Shown here in pieces: positions 1 to 9,091 of a stretch of DNA of 64,000 bases. The DNA is taken from contig NZ_FOWQ01000007.1 in the NCBI RefSeq assembly GCF_900115505.1, positions 62,001 to 126,000 on the forward strand, written 5' to 3'. The notes below the pieces were generated by a model. The model did not search any database and had not been told where the DNA came from. It saw only the letters and a program-made list of their open reading frames with translations. This DNA is from Geodermatophilus dictyosporus (lineage in GTDB: Bacteria > Actinomycetota > Actinomycetes > Mycobacteriales > Geodermatophilaceae). Position 1 is the first letter of the stretch. Each line of letters begins with the position of its first letter. The translations under genes were made by a program, and so were the position numbers.

Positions 1-89
1 GCTGCTCGCCGACAGTGCGTGACCCGGCGCCCGAGGTCCCTCCCAGGCATCCCACCCCCCGACCCGGGGGCCGCCGGCGCGGGGGAGCC

Positions 90-2360
90 GTGACGCGCCG
101 CCGGAGCGCCCGGGTGCTGGCGACGGCCCTGCTGACGCTCCCGCTGCTCGCCGCCGCGCCCGTGGCCGCCGCGCCGTCGGCCGCGGCGGCGCCCGCTGCG
201 CCCGCCCCGGATCCGGCTGCCGACGACCGGCCCGTGGCGGTCGAGGTGACGCGGCTGGACCCGCGGACCGTCGCCCCCGGGGGCACCGTGACCGTCGAGG
301 GCCGGCTGACCAACACCGGCACCGAGACGCTCACCGAGCTCACCCTGCGGCTGCAGCGGGGGGCGGTGGTGACCACGCGGGCCGAGCTGCTCGCGGCCGA
401 CGCCGACCCCGACCCGGTCACCGCCGGCTCCGCTCCCTTCGCGACGGTCGCCGGGGAGCTCGCGCCCGGCGACGAGGTGGCCTTCACCTACACCGCCACC
501 ACTGCCGACCTGGGCATGGATCGCGACGGCGTCCACCCGCTGCTGCTCAACGTCAACGCCACCGGCCCCGACGGCGGGAAGAGCCGGGTCGGGGAGGTGC
601 GGACCTCGGTCGTGCAGCAGACGGCGCCCCCGGCGACCGCCACGTCGGTCGCCTGGCTCTGGCCGCTGGTCGAGCCCACCCACCGCGACGCCGCCGGCGG
701 GTTCGCCGACGACGACCTGGCCGCCGAGGTGTCCGCCGACGGCCGGCTCGACCGCGCCCTCGCGGTGCTGGAGCGGCTGCCCACCGCCGTCCTCCCCGGT
801 GCCGTCGAGCCCGGACCGGTCGCGCCGGTGACGCTGGCGGTCGACCCCGTGCTGGTCGAGGAGCTCGCGCTGATGGCCGAGGGGCCCTACGCCGTCGCCG
901 GGCAGGAGGGTGCCGGCACCGGCACCGAGGCCGCCGCCGCGTGGCTGGACCGGCTGCGCGCCGTGGCCGCCGACCACACCGTCGTCGCGCTGCCCTACGG
1001 CGACGTGGACGCCGACGCGCTGCAGTCCGCCGGCCTGCCCGCCGTCGTCACCCGGAGCCTGCCCCGCGCCGCGCAGGACCCGGTCGACGGCGACGGCGGG
1101 GCGGTGGTCGGCGGCGACTCCCCGGGCCCGGCCGGCGCCGACCTGCTGGCCGAGCAGCTCGGCATCGAGCCCCGCACCGACCTCGCCTGGGCCGCCGGCG
1201 GGTCGCTGCGCGCCGACACCCTGGCCACGCTGGCCGACGGCGGCGTCGACACGGTCGTGCTCGACTCCGGCGCGCTGGCCGCGGCGGACGCCGTCCTGGG
1301 CCTCGACGGCGGCGCCGCCGCCCGCGCCACCGTCGCCGGGGACGACGGGCCGGTCCCCGCGCTGGTCGCCGACGGGCGGCTCTCCGACCTGGTCGGGTCG
1401 GCCCGGACCACCGAGGGCGGTGTGCGCGTGGCCGAGCAGCGCTACCTCGCCGAGCTGGTGCTGCTCTCCCAGCAGCCGGTGGCCGACCCGGCCGGCCAGA
1501 GCGTGCTGGTGGCCCCGCCGCGCGACGTCGACCCCGACCCGGACGCCGTCGCCGCGATGATCACCGACACCGCGCTGCCCGGGCTGCGGCCGGCCTCGCT
1601 CGCCGACCTCGCCGCGGGACCGCTCAGCGGCGCGGACGGCGCGCTCGCGCCCGCCGACGGCGACCCGCCCCAGGCGGCGGGCCTGGACCCGGCCGCCCTG
1701 GCCGACGTCGCCGCCGCGGTGGAGCTGCGCGACGACCTGGCCGGCGCCGTCGTCGGCGAGCCCGCCGACGCCCTGGCGCCCTACGACGCCGCCACCGCGC
1801 GCGCCGCCTCCGCCTCCTGGCGGGGCGACCCGGAGGGCTCCCGGGTCGTCGCGGCCGACCTGCGCGCCACCCTCGGCGGGCTGCGCGAGCAGGTGAGCCT
1901 GCTGGCCCCGGTCGAGGGCAGCTACAGCCTGGCCTCGAACGACGCGCCGCTGGTCCTCACCGTGCAGAACGACCTGCCCTTCGCCGTCCGGGTGCTGGTG
2001 GACGTGCGCACCCGCGACAACGTGGGGCTGGCCATCGGCGACGTCGGCGTCCTGGAGGTCGCGCCCGAGCAGCGCACGACACTGCAGGTGCCCACCCAGC
2101 TGAGCCAGTCGGGGCGCTTCGCCGTGACCGCGGCGCTCACCACGCCCGACGGCGGCCGGCTGGGCGACCCGGTGGCCATCCAGGTGCGCAGCACCACGTA
2201 CGGCACCATCTCGCTGTCGATCACCATCGGCGCCGCCGTCCTGCTCGGCCTGCTCTTCCTGCGCCGCGGGGTGCTGTTCGTGCTGCGCCGCCGCCGCGGC
2301 GCGGCCGAGGAGGAGCAGCCCGAGGGCACCGTCTGGCCGCCCAGCCGGAGCCCGGTGTGA
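90..2360 (+). CDS. DUF6049 family secreted/membrane-anchored protein
   Basis: About 756 aa. GTG 90 is preferred because an Arg-rich N-region, a hydrophobic stretch and an Ala-rich AxA-type region follow at once, as in a signal peptide. A large Ala/Asp-rich extracytoplasmic part follows, with a CARDB-like segment near residues 45-190. One transmembrane helix lies at about 705-728 (LSITIGAAVLLGLLFL), followed by a basic cytoplasmic tail. Position directly before murJ with a GTGA overlap matches the DUF6049 gene (Rv3909-like) next to mviN in mycobacteria. Function is unknown; an envelope role is inferred from context. Confidence 0.85.
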   Translation: MTRRRSARVLATALLTLPLLAAAPVAAAPSAAAAPAAPAPDPAADDRPVAVEVTRLDPRTVAPGGTVTVEGRLTNTGTETLTELTLRLQRGAVVTTRAELLAADADPDPVTAGSAPFATVAGELAPGDEVAFTYTATTADLGMDRDGVHPLLLNVNATGPDGGKSRVGEVRTSVVQQTAPPATATSVAWLWPLVEPTHRDAAGGFADDDLAAEVSADGRLDRALAVLERLPTAVLPGAVEPGPVAPVTLAVDPVLVEELALMAEGPYAVAGQEGAGTGTEAAAAWLDRLRAVAADHTVVALPYGDVDADALQSAGLPAVVTRSLPRAAQDPVDGDGGAVVGGDSPGPAGADLLAEQLGIEPRTDLAWAAGGSLRADTLATLADGGVDTVVLDSGALAAADAVLGLDGGAAARATVAGDDGPVPALVADGRLSDLVGSARTTEGGVRVAEQRYLAELVLLSQQPVADPAGQSVLVAPPRDVDPDPDAVAAMITDTALPGLRPASLADLAAGPLSGADGALAPADGDPPQAAGLDPAALADVAAAVELRDDLAGAVVGEPADALAPYDAATARAASASWRGDPEGSRVVAADLRATLGGLREQVSLLAPVEGSYSLASNDAPLVLTVQNDLPFAVRVLVDVRTRDNVGLAIGDVGVLEVAPEQRTTLQVPTQLSQSGRFAVTAALTTPDGGRLGDPVAIQVRSTTYGTISLSITIGAAVLLGLLFLRRGVLFVLRRRRGAAEEEQPEGTVWPPSRSPV

Positions 2361-4450
2361 CCGGCCGCCCGCGCAGCGAGGAGGAGGAGCTCACGGCCCG
2401 CGACCCGTCCCCCGACGTGGTGGAGGAGGGCCGGCCCGCCCGCGGCCCGGTCCCCCGGCCGCTGCCGCCGGTGCCCCCGGCCGCCCCGCCGTCGTCCCGC
2501 TCCGCGGCGCCGTCCCCGGCGGCCCGGCCGGCCCGCCCGCTGCCCCCGCCGCCCTACCCGGTGGCACCGCCGCCCGGCGACGCCCGCGAGACGCCCGCCC
2601 GGCCGGTGCCGCCGGTGCCGCCGCCGGCGCGGCCGGCACCGGCACCCGCGCCGCCCGCCCCGTCTGCTGGCGCCCCGCAGCGCGCGCCGCGGCCGCTGCC
2701 CCCGGTGCCCCCGCCGGCCCGCCGCCGCTTCATCCCGGCGGACGAGACGCAGGTCATCCCGATCCTGCAGCTGCCGCCGGTGCCGCACGCGCCGGAGGGG
2801 GAGACCGAGGAGGAGGCGCAGCAGCGGGAGGGCCCGCCCGGCGGCAGCCGGGGCATCCTGCGCGCCGCCGGCACCATGGCGGTCGCCACGCTGGTCTCCC
2901 GGGTGACCGGCCTGCTGCGCACGATGGTGCTGGCCGCGGCGCTGGGCGTCGGGCTGGTCAACGACGCCTACAACACGGCCAACACGCTGCCCAACATCGT
3001 CTACGAGCTGCTGCTCGGCGGCGTGCTGACCTCGGTGATCGTGCCGCTGCTGGTGCACGCCCAGGAGCGCGACCGCGACGGCGGGGTGGCCTACGCGCAG
3101 CGGCTGTCCACGCTCGCGATCGCCGGGCTGGTCGTGGTGACCGCGCTCGCCGTCGCCGTCGCGCCGCTGCTGACCGCCCTCTACGGCATCCAGGGCGACC
3201 CGGAGCAGGTGCGGCTGGCCAACTGGCTGGCGCGCATCCTGCTGCTGGAGATCGTCTTCTACGGTGTCGGGGCACTGGCCCAGGCGGTCCTCAACAGCCG
3301 CGGCGTCTTCGGCCCGCCCGCCTGGGCGCCGGTGCTCAACAACGTCGTCGTCATCGCCACCGGCCTGCTGTTCATCGCTGCCGGCGGCCCCGGTGACCTC
3401 GAGCCGCGGACGATCACCAGCGGGCAGGTGTGGCTGCTCGGCGGCGGCACGCTGCTGGGGATCGTGGTGCAGGCGCTGGTCCTGGTGCCGCTGCTGCGCC
3501 GGGCCGGCGTCCCACTGCGGCCGCGCTGGAACGTGCGCGAGACCGGCCTGCGCGAGGTCGGCAGCCTGGGCGTGTGGGTGGTCCTCTACGTCGCGGTCAG
3601 CCAGATCGGCGTCATCGTCGCCACCCGGGTGGCCAACGCCGCGGCGCGCGAGGGCGGTCTCGGCTCCAGCGCCTTCGCCTACGCCAGCCTGCTGTTCCAG
3701 ATGCCCTACGGGATCATTGGCGTCGCCCTGCTCACCGCCCTGGTGCCGCGGATGAGCCGCGCCGCCGCCCGGCACGACGTCCCCGGCGTGGTGCAGGACC
3801 TGGCGCTGGGCACCCGCCTCTCGGCGCTCGGCCTGCTGCCGGTGACCGCCGCGCTCACCGTGCTCAGCCCCGCGCTGGGGGTCGTCGCCTTCGCCCGCGG
3901 CAACACCTCCGTCGACGAGGCGCAGGGCATCGGCGCGGCGCTGGCCCTCGGCGCGTTCGGCCTGCTGCCCATGGCGGTCACCCTGTTGCAGCTGCGGGTC
4001 TTCTACGCCATGAAGGACGCCCGCACGCCGACGCTCATCCAGGTCGGCATGGTCGTCGTCCGGGTGCCGCTGCTGCTGCTCGTGCCGGCGCTGGTCGGGC
4101 CCGAGCACGTCGTCGCGGGGCTCATGCTGGCCACCAGCGTCACCTACCTCGCCGGCTGGGCGCTGGGCCACCTCGCGCTGCGCCGCCACCTGCGGACGGC
4201 GGGCAGCGGGCGGACCCTGGGACCGGTGCTGCGCATGGCCCTCGCCGCGGCCGTCGGTGCGCTCGCCGGCCGGCTGGTGCTGAGCGTGACCGACGACGCG
4301 TTCGGGACGTCGGTGACGGGCTCGCTCGCGACCGTGCTGGTCGGTACCGTGGTCGTCGGTGTCACGACCCTGGCCGGGTTCGTGCTCGCCCGCGTCCCGG
4401 AGCTCCGGGAGCCCCTCGCCGCCGTCCGCGCGCGGCTGGGCCGCGGGTGA
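2357..4450 (+). CDS. murJ: MurJ/MviN lipid II flippase
   Basis: About 697 aa. MviN-family MOP flippase that moves lipid II across the inner membrane for peptidoglycan synthesis. The first ~170 residues are a cytoplasmic Pro/Ala-rich extension. The membrane core begins near RAAGTMAVATLVSRVTGLLR and spans about 14 helices to the C-terminus. GTG 2357 overlaps the previous stop (GTGA), suggesting translational coupling. Unlike the fused mycobacterial MviN, the protein ends after the membrane domain; the pseudokinase is in the next gene. The Pro-rich extension may be a partner-binding or phosphorylated region (inference). Confidence 0.93.
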   Translation: MTGRPRSEEEELTARDPSPDVVEEGRPARGPVPRPLPPVPPAAPPSSRSAAPSPAARPARPLPPPPYPVAPPPGDARETPARPVPPVPPPARPAPAPAPPAPSAGAPQRAPRPLPPVPPPARRRFIPADETQVIPILQLPPVPHAPEGETEEEAQQREGPPGGSRGILRAAGTMAVATLVSRVTGLLRTMVLAAALGVGLVNDAYNTANTLPNIVYELLLGGVLTSVIVPLLVHAQERDRDGGVAYAQRLSTLAIAGLVVVTALAVAVAPLLTALYGIQGDPEQVRLANWLARILLLEIVFYGVGALAQAVLNSRGVFGPPAWAPVLNNVVVIATGLLFIAAGGPGDLEPRTITSGQVWLLGGGTLLGIVVQALVLVPLLRRAGVPLRPRWNVRETGLREVGSLGVWVVLYVAVSQIGVIVATRVANAAAREGGLGSSAFAYASLLFQMPYGIIGVALLTALVPRMSRAAARHDVPGVVQDLALGTRLSALGLLPVTAALTVLSPALGVVAFARGNTSVDEAQGIGAALALGAFGLLPMAVTLLQLRVFYAMKDARTPTLIQVGMVVVRVPLLLLVPALVGPEHVVAGLMLATSVTYLAGWALGHLALRRHLRTAGSGRTLGPVLRMALAAAVGALAGRLVLSVTDDAFGTSVTGSLATVLVGTVVVGVTTLAGFVLARVPELREPLAAVRARLGRG

Positions 4451-4524
4451 GCACCCTCCCGCCCGGGCCGGCGCCCGCCCCGGGGCAGCCAGCCGCCGGA
4501 CCCGGAGGGAGGACGGCCGCGTCG

Positions 4525-6150
4525 ATGACGTCCACGATCACCGGCCTCCCCGACCGCTACCGCCCGCTCGACGAGCTCGGCCCGGTCGAGCGGACCCAGA
4601 CCGGCGTCATCCACAGCTGGCGGGCCAAGGACCGGGTCCTCAACCGTGACGTCGCCGTCCGCGTGCACGTCCCCGGCGGCCCGCCCGCCCGCGCCTGGAT
4701 CGCCCGCGCGCTGACCGCCGGCGGGCTGGCCACGCCCGCCCTGGCCATGGTCTACGACGCCTCCGAGGGCACCGGCGGGCAGGCGGGCAGCCCCGCCTAC
4801 GTCGTCAACGAGTGGATCGACGGGCAGACCCTCGCCGACCGGCTGGCCTCCGGTCCGATGGGCGAGCGTGAGGCCCGCACCGTGCTGCGCCGGCTGGCCG
4901 AGGGCGTCGCCGAGGCGCACCGGGTCGGCCTGGCCGTCGGCGGGCTGGGTCCCGAGACCGTCGTGCTGCGGCCCAACGGCCTCGTCGGCCTGCGCGCCGT
5001 CCCCGCCGCGACCGGCAGCGTGCAGGAGGACATCTCCGCCCTCGGCGCGCTGCTCGAGTTCTGCCTGACCGGCCGGCAGGCCGGGACCTCGGGCGCCCCG
5101 CCGGTCATCGGCGCCCCCGACCTCGCCGCCCTCGTGCGCCGCGCGCGCTCCACCGAGCCGGGCTCCCGGCTGGCCAGCGCCGCCGCGATGGCCGCGCTGC
5201 TGGCCGAGCGCCCGCGCGCCGGCGCCCGCCCCGTCCGCGGCGGCGACGAGAGCGACAGCGGGTGGCTGGGCCGGCTGCGCGAGCACCGCGAGACCGAGCG
5301 CGTCGCGGGGGCCCACCGCGCGCCCGCCCCCGTGCCGGAGGAGGACGACGACCGGCCGCAGCGCGTCTCCGCCGGCGTGCTGCCGCCCGTCCCGAGCGGC
5401 CGGTGGACCGACGAGGAGTCCCCGCACGACGACCTGGTGCACGACGACCTGCTCCACGACGACGGTGCCCCGGACGACGAGGACCCGGCCGAGGACCGGG
5501 CGGGCTCACCCACCCGCCGCCGGCTGCTGGTCGTCGGGCTCCCGCTGCTCGCGCTGCTGCTCGTCATCGCGCTCGCGTACTGGGTGGGCACGAGCGTGCT
5601 GTCGGTCGCCGACGAGGAGGTCGACCGGGTGCCCGGCGCCGCGCCGCCCGCCCCGTCCACCAGCCCCGCCGCCGAGACGGCCGCCGCTCCGGCGCCCGAC
5701 GCCGCACCGGCGGCCATCACCGGTGGCACGGTGCTCGACCCGTTCGGGGACGGCGAGCCGGAGAACGTCGACGACGTCCCGGCCTCCTTCGACGGCGACC
5801 CGGCCACGGCGTGGTCCACGCTCACCTACCGGGGCTCGGCCGACTTCGGCAACCTCAAGCCCGGCGTCGGCGTCGTCTACGACCTCGGCTCGGCGCAGCC
5901 GGTCGCCGGGGTCACGCTGACCACCTCGACGCCGGGCATCACCGTCGAGGTGCGCACCGGCGACTCGCCCGACGGCGACCTCGAGTCCTACGCCGTCGCC
6001 GCCGGCGGCACCGTCGAGGGAACCGGCGAGCTGGCCTTCGAGGAGCCGGTGACGACGCAGTACGTGGTGGTGTGGGTGACCGGCCTCGTGCCCGCCGACG
6101 ACGGCTTCCAGGGCTCCCTGGCCGAGGTCGCGGTCACCCCCGCCACGTAG
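4525..6150 (+). CDS. MurJ-associated transmembrane pseudokinase
   Basis: About 541 aa. N-terminal protein-kinase fold (about residues 8-235) without catalytic signatures: the HRD position reads VGGLGPETV and no DFG is visible. An acidic linker follows, then one helix at about 332-352 (LLVVGLPLLALLLVIALAYW) and an extracytoplasmic discoidin-like beta domain (about 400-540). The order pseudokinase, TM, glycan-binding-like domain matches the C-terminal half of mycobacterial MviN, where the phosphorylated pseudokinase binds FhaA (established). Start ATG 4525 has GGAGGGAGGA upstream; GTG 4447, overlapping the murJ stop, is the alternative and would couple translation. Confidence 0.83.
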   Translation: MTSTITGLPDRYRPLDELGPVERTQTGVIHSWRAKDRVLNRDVAVRVHVPGGPPARAWIARALTAGGLATPALAMVYDASEGTGGQAGSPAYVVNEWIDGQTLADRLASGPMGEREARTVLRRLAEGVAEAHRVGLAVGGLGPETVVLRPNGLVGLRAVPAATGSVQEDISALGALLEFCLTGRQAGTSGAPPVIGAPDLAALVRRARSTEPGSRLASAAAMAALLAERPRAGARPVRGGDESDSGWLGRLREHRETERVAGAHRAPAPVPEEDDDRPQRVSAGVLPPVPSGRWTDEESPHDDLVHDDLLHDDGAPDDEDPAEDRAGSPTRRRLLVVGLPLLALLLVIALAYWVGTSVLSVADEEVDRVPGAAPPAPSTSPAAETAAAPAPDAAPAAITGGTVLDPFGDGEPENVDDVPASFDGDPATAWSTLTYRGSADFGNLKPGVGVVYDLGSAQPVAGVTLTTSTPGITVEVRTGDSPDGDLESYAVAAGGTVEGTGELAFEEPVTTQYVVVWVTGLVPADDGFQGSLAEVAVTPAT

Positions 6151-6181
6151 GCCCGAGAGCGCCCGCCGCGCCCCTGACCAC

Positions 6182-6207
6182 GGAATGCGGCCCTACGATC
6201 TGGCGTT
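6182..6207 (+). promoter_or_regulatory. Sigma-R/SigH-type promoter of trxB
   Basis: GGAAT at 6182-6186 and GTT at 6205-6207 are separated by exactly 18 bases. This matches the GGAAT-N18-GTT consensus of the thiol-oxidative-stress sigma factor SigR (Streptomyces) or SigH (mycobacteria), a known regulator of trxBA operons. Transcription would start about 6-10 bases after GTT, at or near GTG 6217, predicting a leaderless trxB mRNA. Confidence 0.72.
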
Positions 6208-6216
6208 GTGCCGCCC

Positions 6217-7227
6217 GTGACCGACTCGCAGCCCACCCCCGGCCCCGCCACGACGACCGCGATCACCTCGCCGGTCATCCCGCCGGCCGAGCACGACGGC
6301 GTCCGTGACCTGATCATCGTCGGGTCGGGCCCCGCCGGGTACACCGCGGCGATCTACGCCGCGCGGGCCAACCTGCACCCGCTGGTCTTCGAGGGCTCCC
6401 AGTTCGGCGGCGCCCTGATGACGACCACCGAGGTGGAGAACTTCCCCGGCTTCGCCGAGGGCATCCAGGGTCCCGAGCTGATGATGGACATGCGCACCCA
6501 GGCCGAGCGCTTCGGCGCCGAGCTGGTGGCCCGCGACGTCTCCGAGGTCGACCTGACCGCCACCCCCAAGGTGGTCAAGGTCGGCGACGAGGTGCACCTC
6601 GCGCACGCGGTCATCGTCGCCACCGGCTCGAAGTACCGGTACCTGGGCCTGGACAACGAGCAGCGCCTGCTCGGCCACGGCGTCTCGGCCTGTGCCACCT
6701 GCGACGGCTTCTTCTTCCGCGACCAGGACATCGTCGTGGTGGGCGGCGGCGACTCCGCGATGGAGGAGGCCACCTTCCTCACCCGCTTCGCCAAGACCGT
6801 CACCGTCGTCCACCGGCGGGAGGAGCTGCGCGCCTCGAAGATCATGCAGAAGCGCGCGCAGGACAACGAGAAGATCCGCTGGGCGCTCGGCAAGCAGGTC
6901 ACCGACGTCCTCGGCGACTCGACCGTCTCCGCCGTCCAGCTGACCGACGTGGCCACCGGCGCCACCGAGGAGCTCCCGGTCTCGGGCCTGTTCGTCGCCA
7001 TCGGCCACGACCCTCGCAGCGAGCTGTTCGTCGGGCAGCTCAAGCTCGACGACGAGGGCTACGTGCAGGTCGAGCACCCGACGACGCGCACCAACCTCGA
7101 CGGCGTGTTCGCCTGCGGCGACGTGGTCGACCACGTCTACCGGCAGGCCATCACCTCGGCCGGCACCGGCGCGGCCGCGGCCATCGACGCCGAGCGCTGG
7201 CTGGCCGAGACCTTCGACGAGCGCTGA
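6217..7227 (+). CDS. trxB: Thioredoxin-disulfide reductase
   Basis: About 336 aa, normal for the family. FAD-dependent NADPH:thioredoxin oxidoreductase that recharges TrxA. The FAD motif [17 protein letters not shown] is near residue 31, the redox centre CATCDG at about 160, the NADPH motif [12 protein letters not shown] at about 176 and the C-terminal FAD-binding GVFACGDV at about 294. GTG 6217 is chosen because the sigma-R-type promoter would start transcription there; GTG 6208, three codons upstream, is the conventional alternative. trxA follows after 165 bp containing a hairpin element. Confidence 0.95.
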   Translation: MTDSQPTPGPATTTAITSPVIPPAEHDGVRDLIIVGSGPAGYTAAIYAARANLHPLVFEGSQFGGALMTTTEVENFPGFAEGIQGPELMMDMRTQAERFGAELVARDVSEVDLTATPKVVKVGDEVHLAHAVIVATGSKYRYLGLDNEQRLLGHGVSACATCDGFFFRDQDIVVVGGGDSAMEEATFLTRFAKTVTVVHRREELRASKIMQKRAQDNEKIRWALGKQVTDVLGDSTVSAVQLTDVATGATEELPVSGLFVAIGHDPRSELFVGQLKLDDEGYVQVEHPTTRTNLDGVFACGDVVDHVYRQAITSAGTGAAAAIDAERWLAETFDER

Positions 7228-7230
7228 GGG

Positions 7231-7288
7231 AGGACCCCCTCGCCCCCCGCGCCTCGCTCCGCTCGGCGCGGGACCCTGGGAGGGGGCC
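7231..7288 (+). repeat. Intergenic hairpin element, copy 1 (trxB-trxA)
   Basis: A 58-bp nested inverted repeat directly after the trxB stop. Outer arms are CCCCCT and AGGGGG, inner arms CCGCGCC and GGCGCGG, with an apical TCGCTCCGCTC. A 57-bp relative with a different but self-complementary stem lies between gyrB and gyrA (31241-31297). It could be a mobile palindromic repeat or an RNA stability/processing structure. Confidence 0.65.
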
Positions 7289-7392
7289 GTTCCGGCCCGT
7301 CACCACCACGGGCATAGCGCGACCCCTCCGCGGGTTGCACCCCGCAGAGGCTCCACCCCGCAGACCTCGATCGACCCGGAGGAGAACGACCA

Positions 7393-7719
7393 ATGGCAGG
7401 CAACACCGTGACGGTCACCGACGCCAGCTTCGCCAACGAGGTGCTGGGCAGCGACAAGCCCGTCCTCGTCGACTTCTGGGCGGAGTGGTGCGGCCCGTGC
7501 AAGATGGTCGCCCCCGTCCTGGAGGAGATCGCCCGCGAGCACGGCGACAAGCTGACGATCGCCAAGCTCAACATCGACGAGAACCCGCAGATCGCGCGTG
7601 ACTACCAGGTCATGTCGATCCCGACGATGACCGTCTTCCAGGGCGGCAAGCCGGTGAAGAGCATCATCGGCGCCAAGCCCAAGGGCGCCATCCTCTCCGA
7701 CCTGGCCGACTACCTGTAG
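7393..7719 (+). CDS. trxA: Thioredoxin
   Basis: 108 aa, full length. Cytosolic disulfide reductase with the active site WCGPC at about residues 33-37 and the conserved cis-Pro in SIPTMTVF. ATG 7393 follows a strong GGAGGAG site about 8 bases upstream. It is the electron-transfer partner of TrxB from the gene upstream and is probably co-induced by the sigma-R-type promoter. A strong terminator follows at 7738-7779. Confidence 0.97.
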   Translation: MAGNTVTVTDASFANEVLGSDKPVLVDFWAEWCGPCKMVAPVLEEIAREHGDKLTIAKLNIDENPQIARDYQVMSIPTMTVFQGGKPVKSIIGAKPKGAILSDLADYL

Positions 7720-7737
7720 GTCCACCGCCGGTCCCAC

Positions 7738-7779
7738 CGCCAGGGCCCGCCCGTCCGCCCGGACAGGCGGGCCCTGGCG
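7738..7779 (+). terminator. Terminator after trxA
   Basis: Perfect 14-bp GC stem (arms 7738-7751 and 7766-7779, 14-base loop) just after trxA. There is no U-tract, as is common in actinobacteria. Confidence 0.75.
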
Positions 7780-7836
7780 CGTCCGGGGACCCCCGGCGGG
7801 CCGGGCGGGGTCGAAGCCGGGACAATCGTGGGCACG

Positions 7837-8985
7837 ATGGGTAGCGAGAGCAGCATGCAACCGCTGGGTCCCGGCAGCCGGGGACCCGCCGTGGCCGACG
7901 TCCGGGCCGCCCTGCGCAGTCTGGGCCTGCTGCCACCGGCCGACGGCGTCCCGGACGACGTCGGCGCCGAGGTCTACGACCAGGCCACCGAGCTCGCCGT
8001 CCGGCACTTCCAGCAGGTGCGCGGGCTGTCGGTCGACGGCCGCGTCGGCGAGGAGACCTACCGGGCGCTGTCGGAGGCACGCTGGTCGCTGGGCGACCGG
8101 CTGCTGCACCACGACCCCGAGCGGCCCATGCGCGGCGACGACGTCACCAACCTGCAGGAGCGGCTGCTCGAGCTCGGCTACGACGCCGGGCGGGCCGACG
8201 GCATCTTCGGCCCGGAGACCGAGACCGGCCTGCGCGCCTTCCAGCGCGACTACGGGCTGACCGCCGACGGCACCTGCGGGCCGGCCACGCTGCGCGCGCT
8301 GCGCCAGCTCGGCCGCAAGGTCACCGGCGGCCGCCCGCAGCTGCTGCGGCAGAGCGCCTCGTTCGTCGACAGCGGTCCGCACCTGATCGGCCGGCGCATC
8401 GTCGTCGACCCGGGGCACGGCGGGAACGACCCCGGCTGCTCCTACGGCGAGACCACCGAGGCCGACCTCGTGCTCGACCTCGCCAGCCGCATCGAGGGCC
8501 AGCTGGCCGCCGCCGGCGCCACGGTCTACCTGACGCGCGGCCGCTCCCAGGACCCCACCCCGGCCGAGCGCACCGGGTTCGCCAACGACGCGCGCGCCGA
8601 CCTGTTCGTCTCCCTGCACCTGGACGCGCACGGGTCCGAGCACGCCCGCGGGGTGGCCAGCTACTACTACGGCACCGGCTCGGGGACGTCGTCCACGGTG
8701 GGGGAGAAGTTCGCCGACCTGGTCCGCCGCGAGGTGACCGCCCGCACCGGCATGCTCGACCTCGGTGGGCACCCCAAGACGTGGGATCTGCTGCGGATGA
8801 CCCGCATGCCCGCCGTCCGGCTCGACTGCGGCTACCTCTCCCACCCCGTCGACCGGCTGCTGCTGCTCGACGCCCGGGTGCGCAGCAGCGTCGCCTCCGC
8901 CGTCCTGGCCGCCGTCCAGCGGCTGTTCCTGCCGGCCGACGCCGACCCGCCCACCGGCACGTTCGTCCTCCCCGGCCGGGTCTGA
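7837..8985 (+). CDS. cwlM: CwlM-like amidase_3-family protein (probable MurA regulator)
   Basis: About 382 aa. Two peptidoglycan-binding_1 domains (about 10-75 and 90-160) precede an N-acetylmuramoyl-L-alanine amidase fold (about 185-360). Zinc-ligand positions look present (VVDPGHGG, a Glu in GETTEADLV, a His in SLHLDAHG). The usual catalytic Glu of the last motif is Asp (LDCGYLSH). Architecture and position after trxA match mycobacterial CwlM, which is not an active amidase but activates MurA after PknB phosphorylation near its C-terminus (established). The tail PPTGTF here contains two Thr candidates (inference). No signal peptide. Alternative starts are GTG 7828 and ATG 7855. Confidence 0.82.
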   Translation: MGSESSMQPLGPGSRGPAVADVRAALRSLGLLPPADGVPDDVGAEVYDQATELAVRHFQQVRGLSVDGRVGEETYRALSEARWSLGDRLLHHDPERPMRGDDVTNLQERLLELGYDAGRADGIFGPETETGLRAFQRDYGLTADGTCGPATLRALRQLGRKVTGGRPQLLRQSASFVDSGPHLIGRRIVVDPGHGGNDPGCSYGETTEADLVLDLASRIEGQLAAAGATVYLTRGRSQDPTPAERTGFANDARADLFVSLHLDAHGSEHARGVASYYYGTGSGTSSTVGEKFADLVRREVTARTGMLDLGGHPKTWDLLRMTRMPAVRLDCGYLSHPVDRLLLLDARVRSSVASAVLAAVQRLFLPADADPPTGTFVLPGRV

Positions 8986-9079
8986 CGACTCCCCGGACAC
9001 GGGTGGGGCGCCTGGGGTCCGGGGTGTGACCGGTCCGTCTCGACCCGCCGTGTCGGTCGGTCCCCCCGGGCGCCCTCCC

Positions 9080-9085
9080 TACACT
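9080..9085 (+). promoter_or_regulatory. -10 element for leaderless aminotransferase mRNA
   Basis: TACACT ends 6 bases before GTG 9092, which places the predicted transcription start on the start codon. No convincing -35 is visible. Confidence 0.45.
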
Positions 9086-9091
9086 CGACGG

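Noticed and set aside
20-22. In-frame TGA that could end an upstream gene (reading LLADSA-stop)
   Set aside because: Only six codons are in the window, too little to support a partial CDS, although a NUDIX gene would be expected there by synteny.
941-2356. Long open frame upstream of and in frame with murJ
   Set aside because: It is the +1 shadow of the DUF6049 gene; Arg/Ala/Gly-rich composition is typical of a GC-rich shadow, and murJ starts at 2357.
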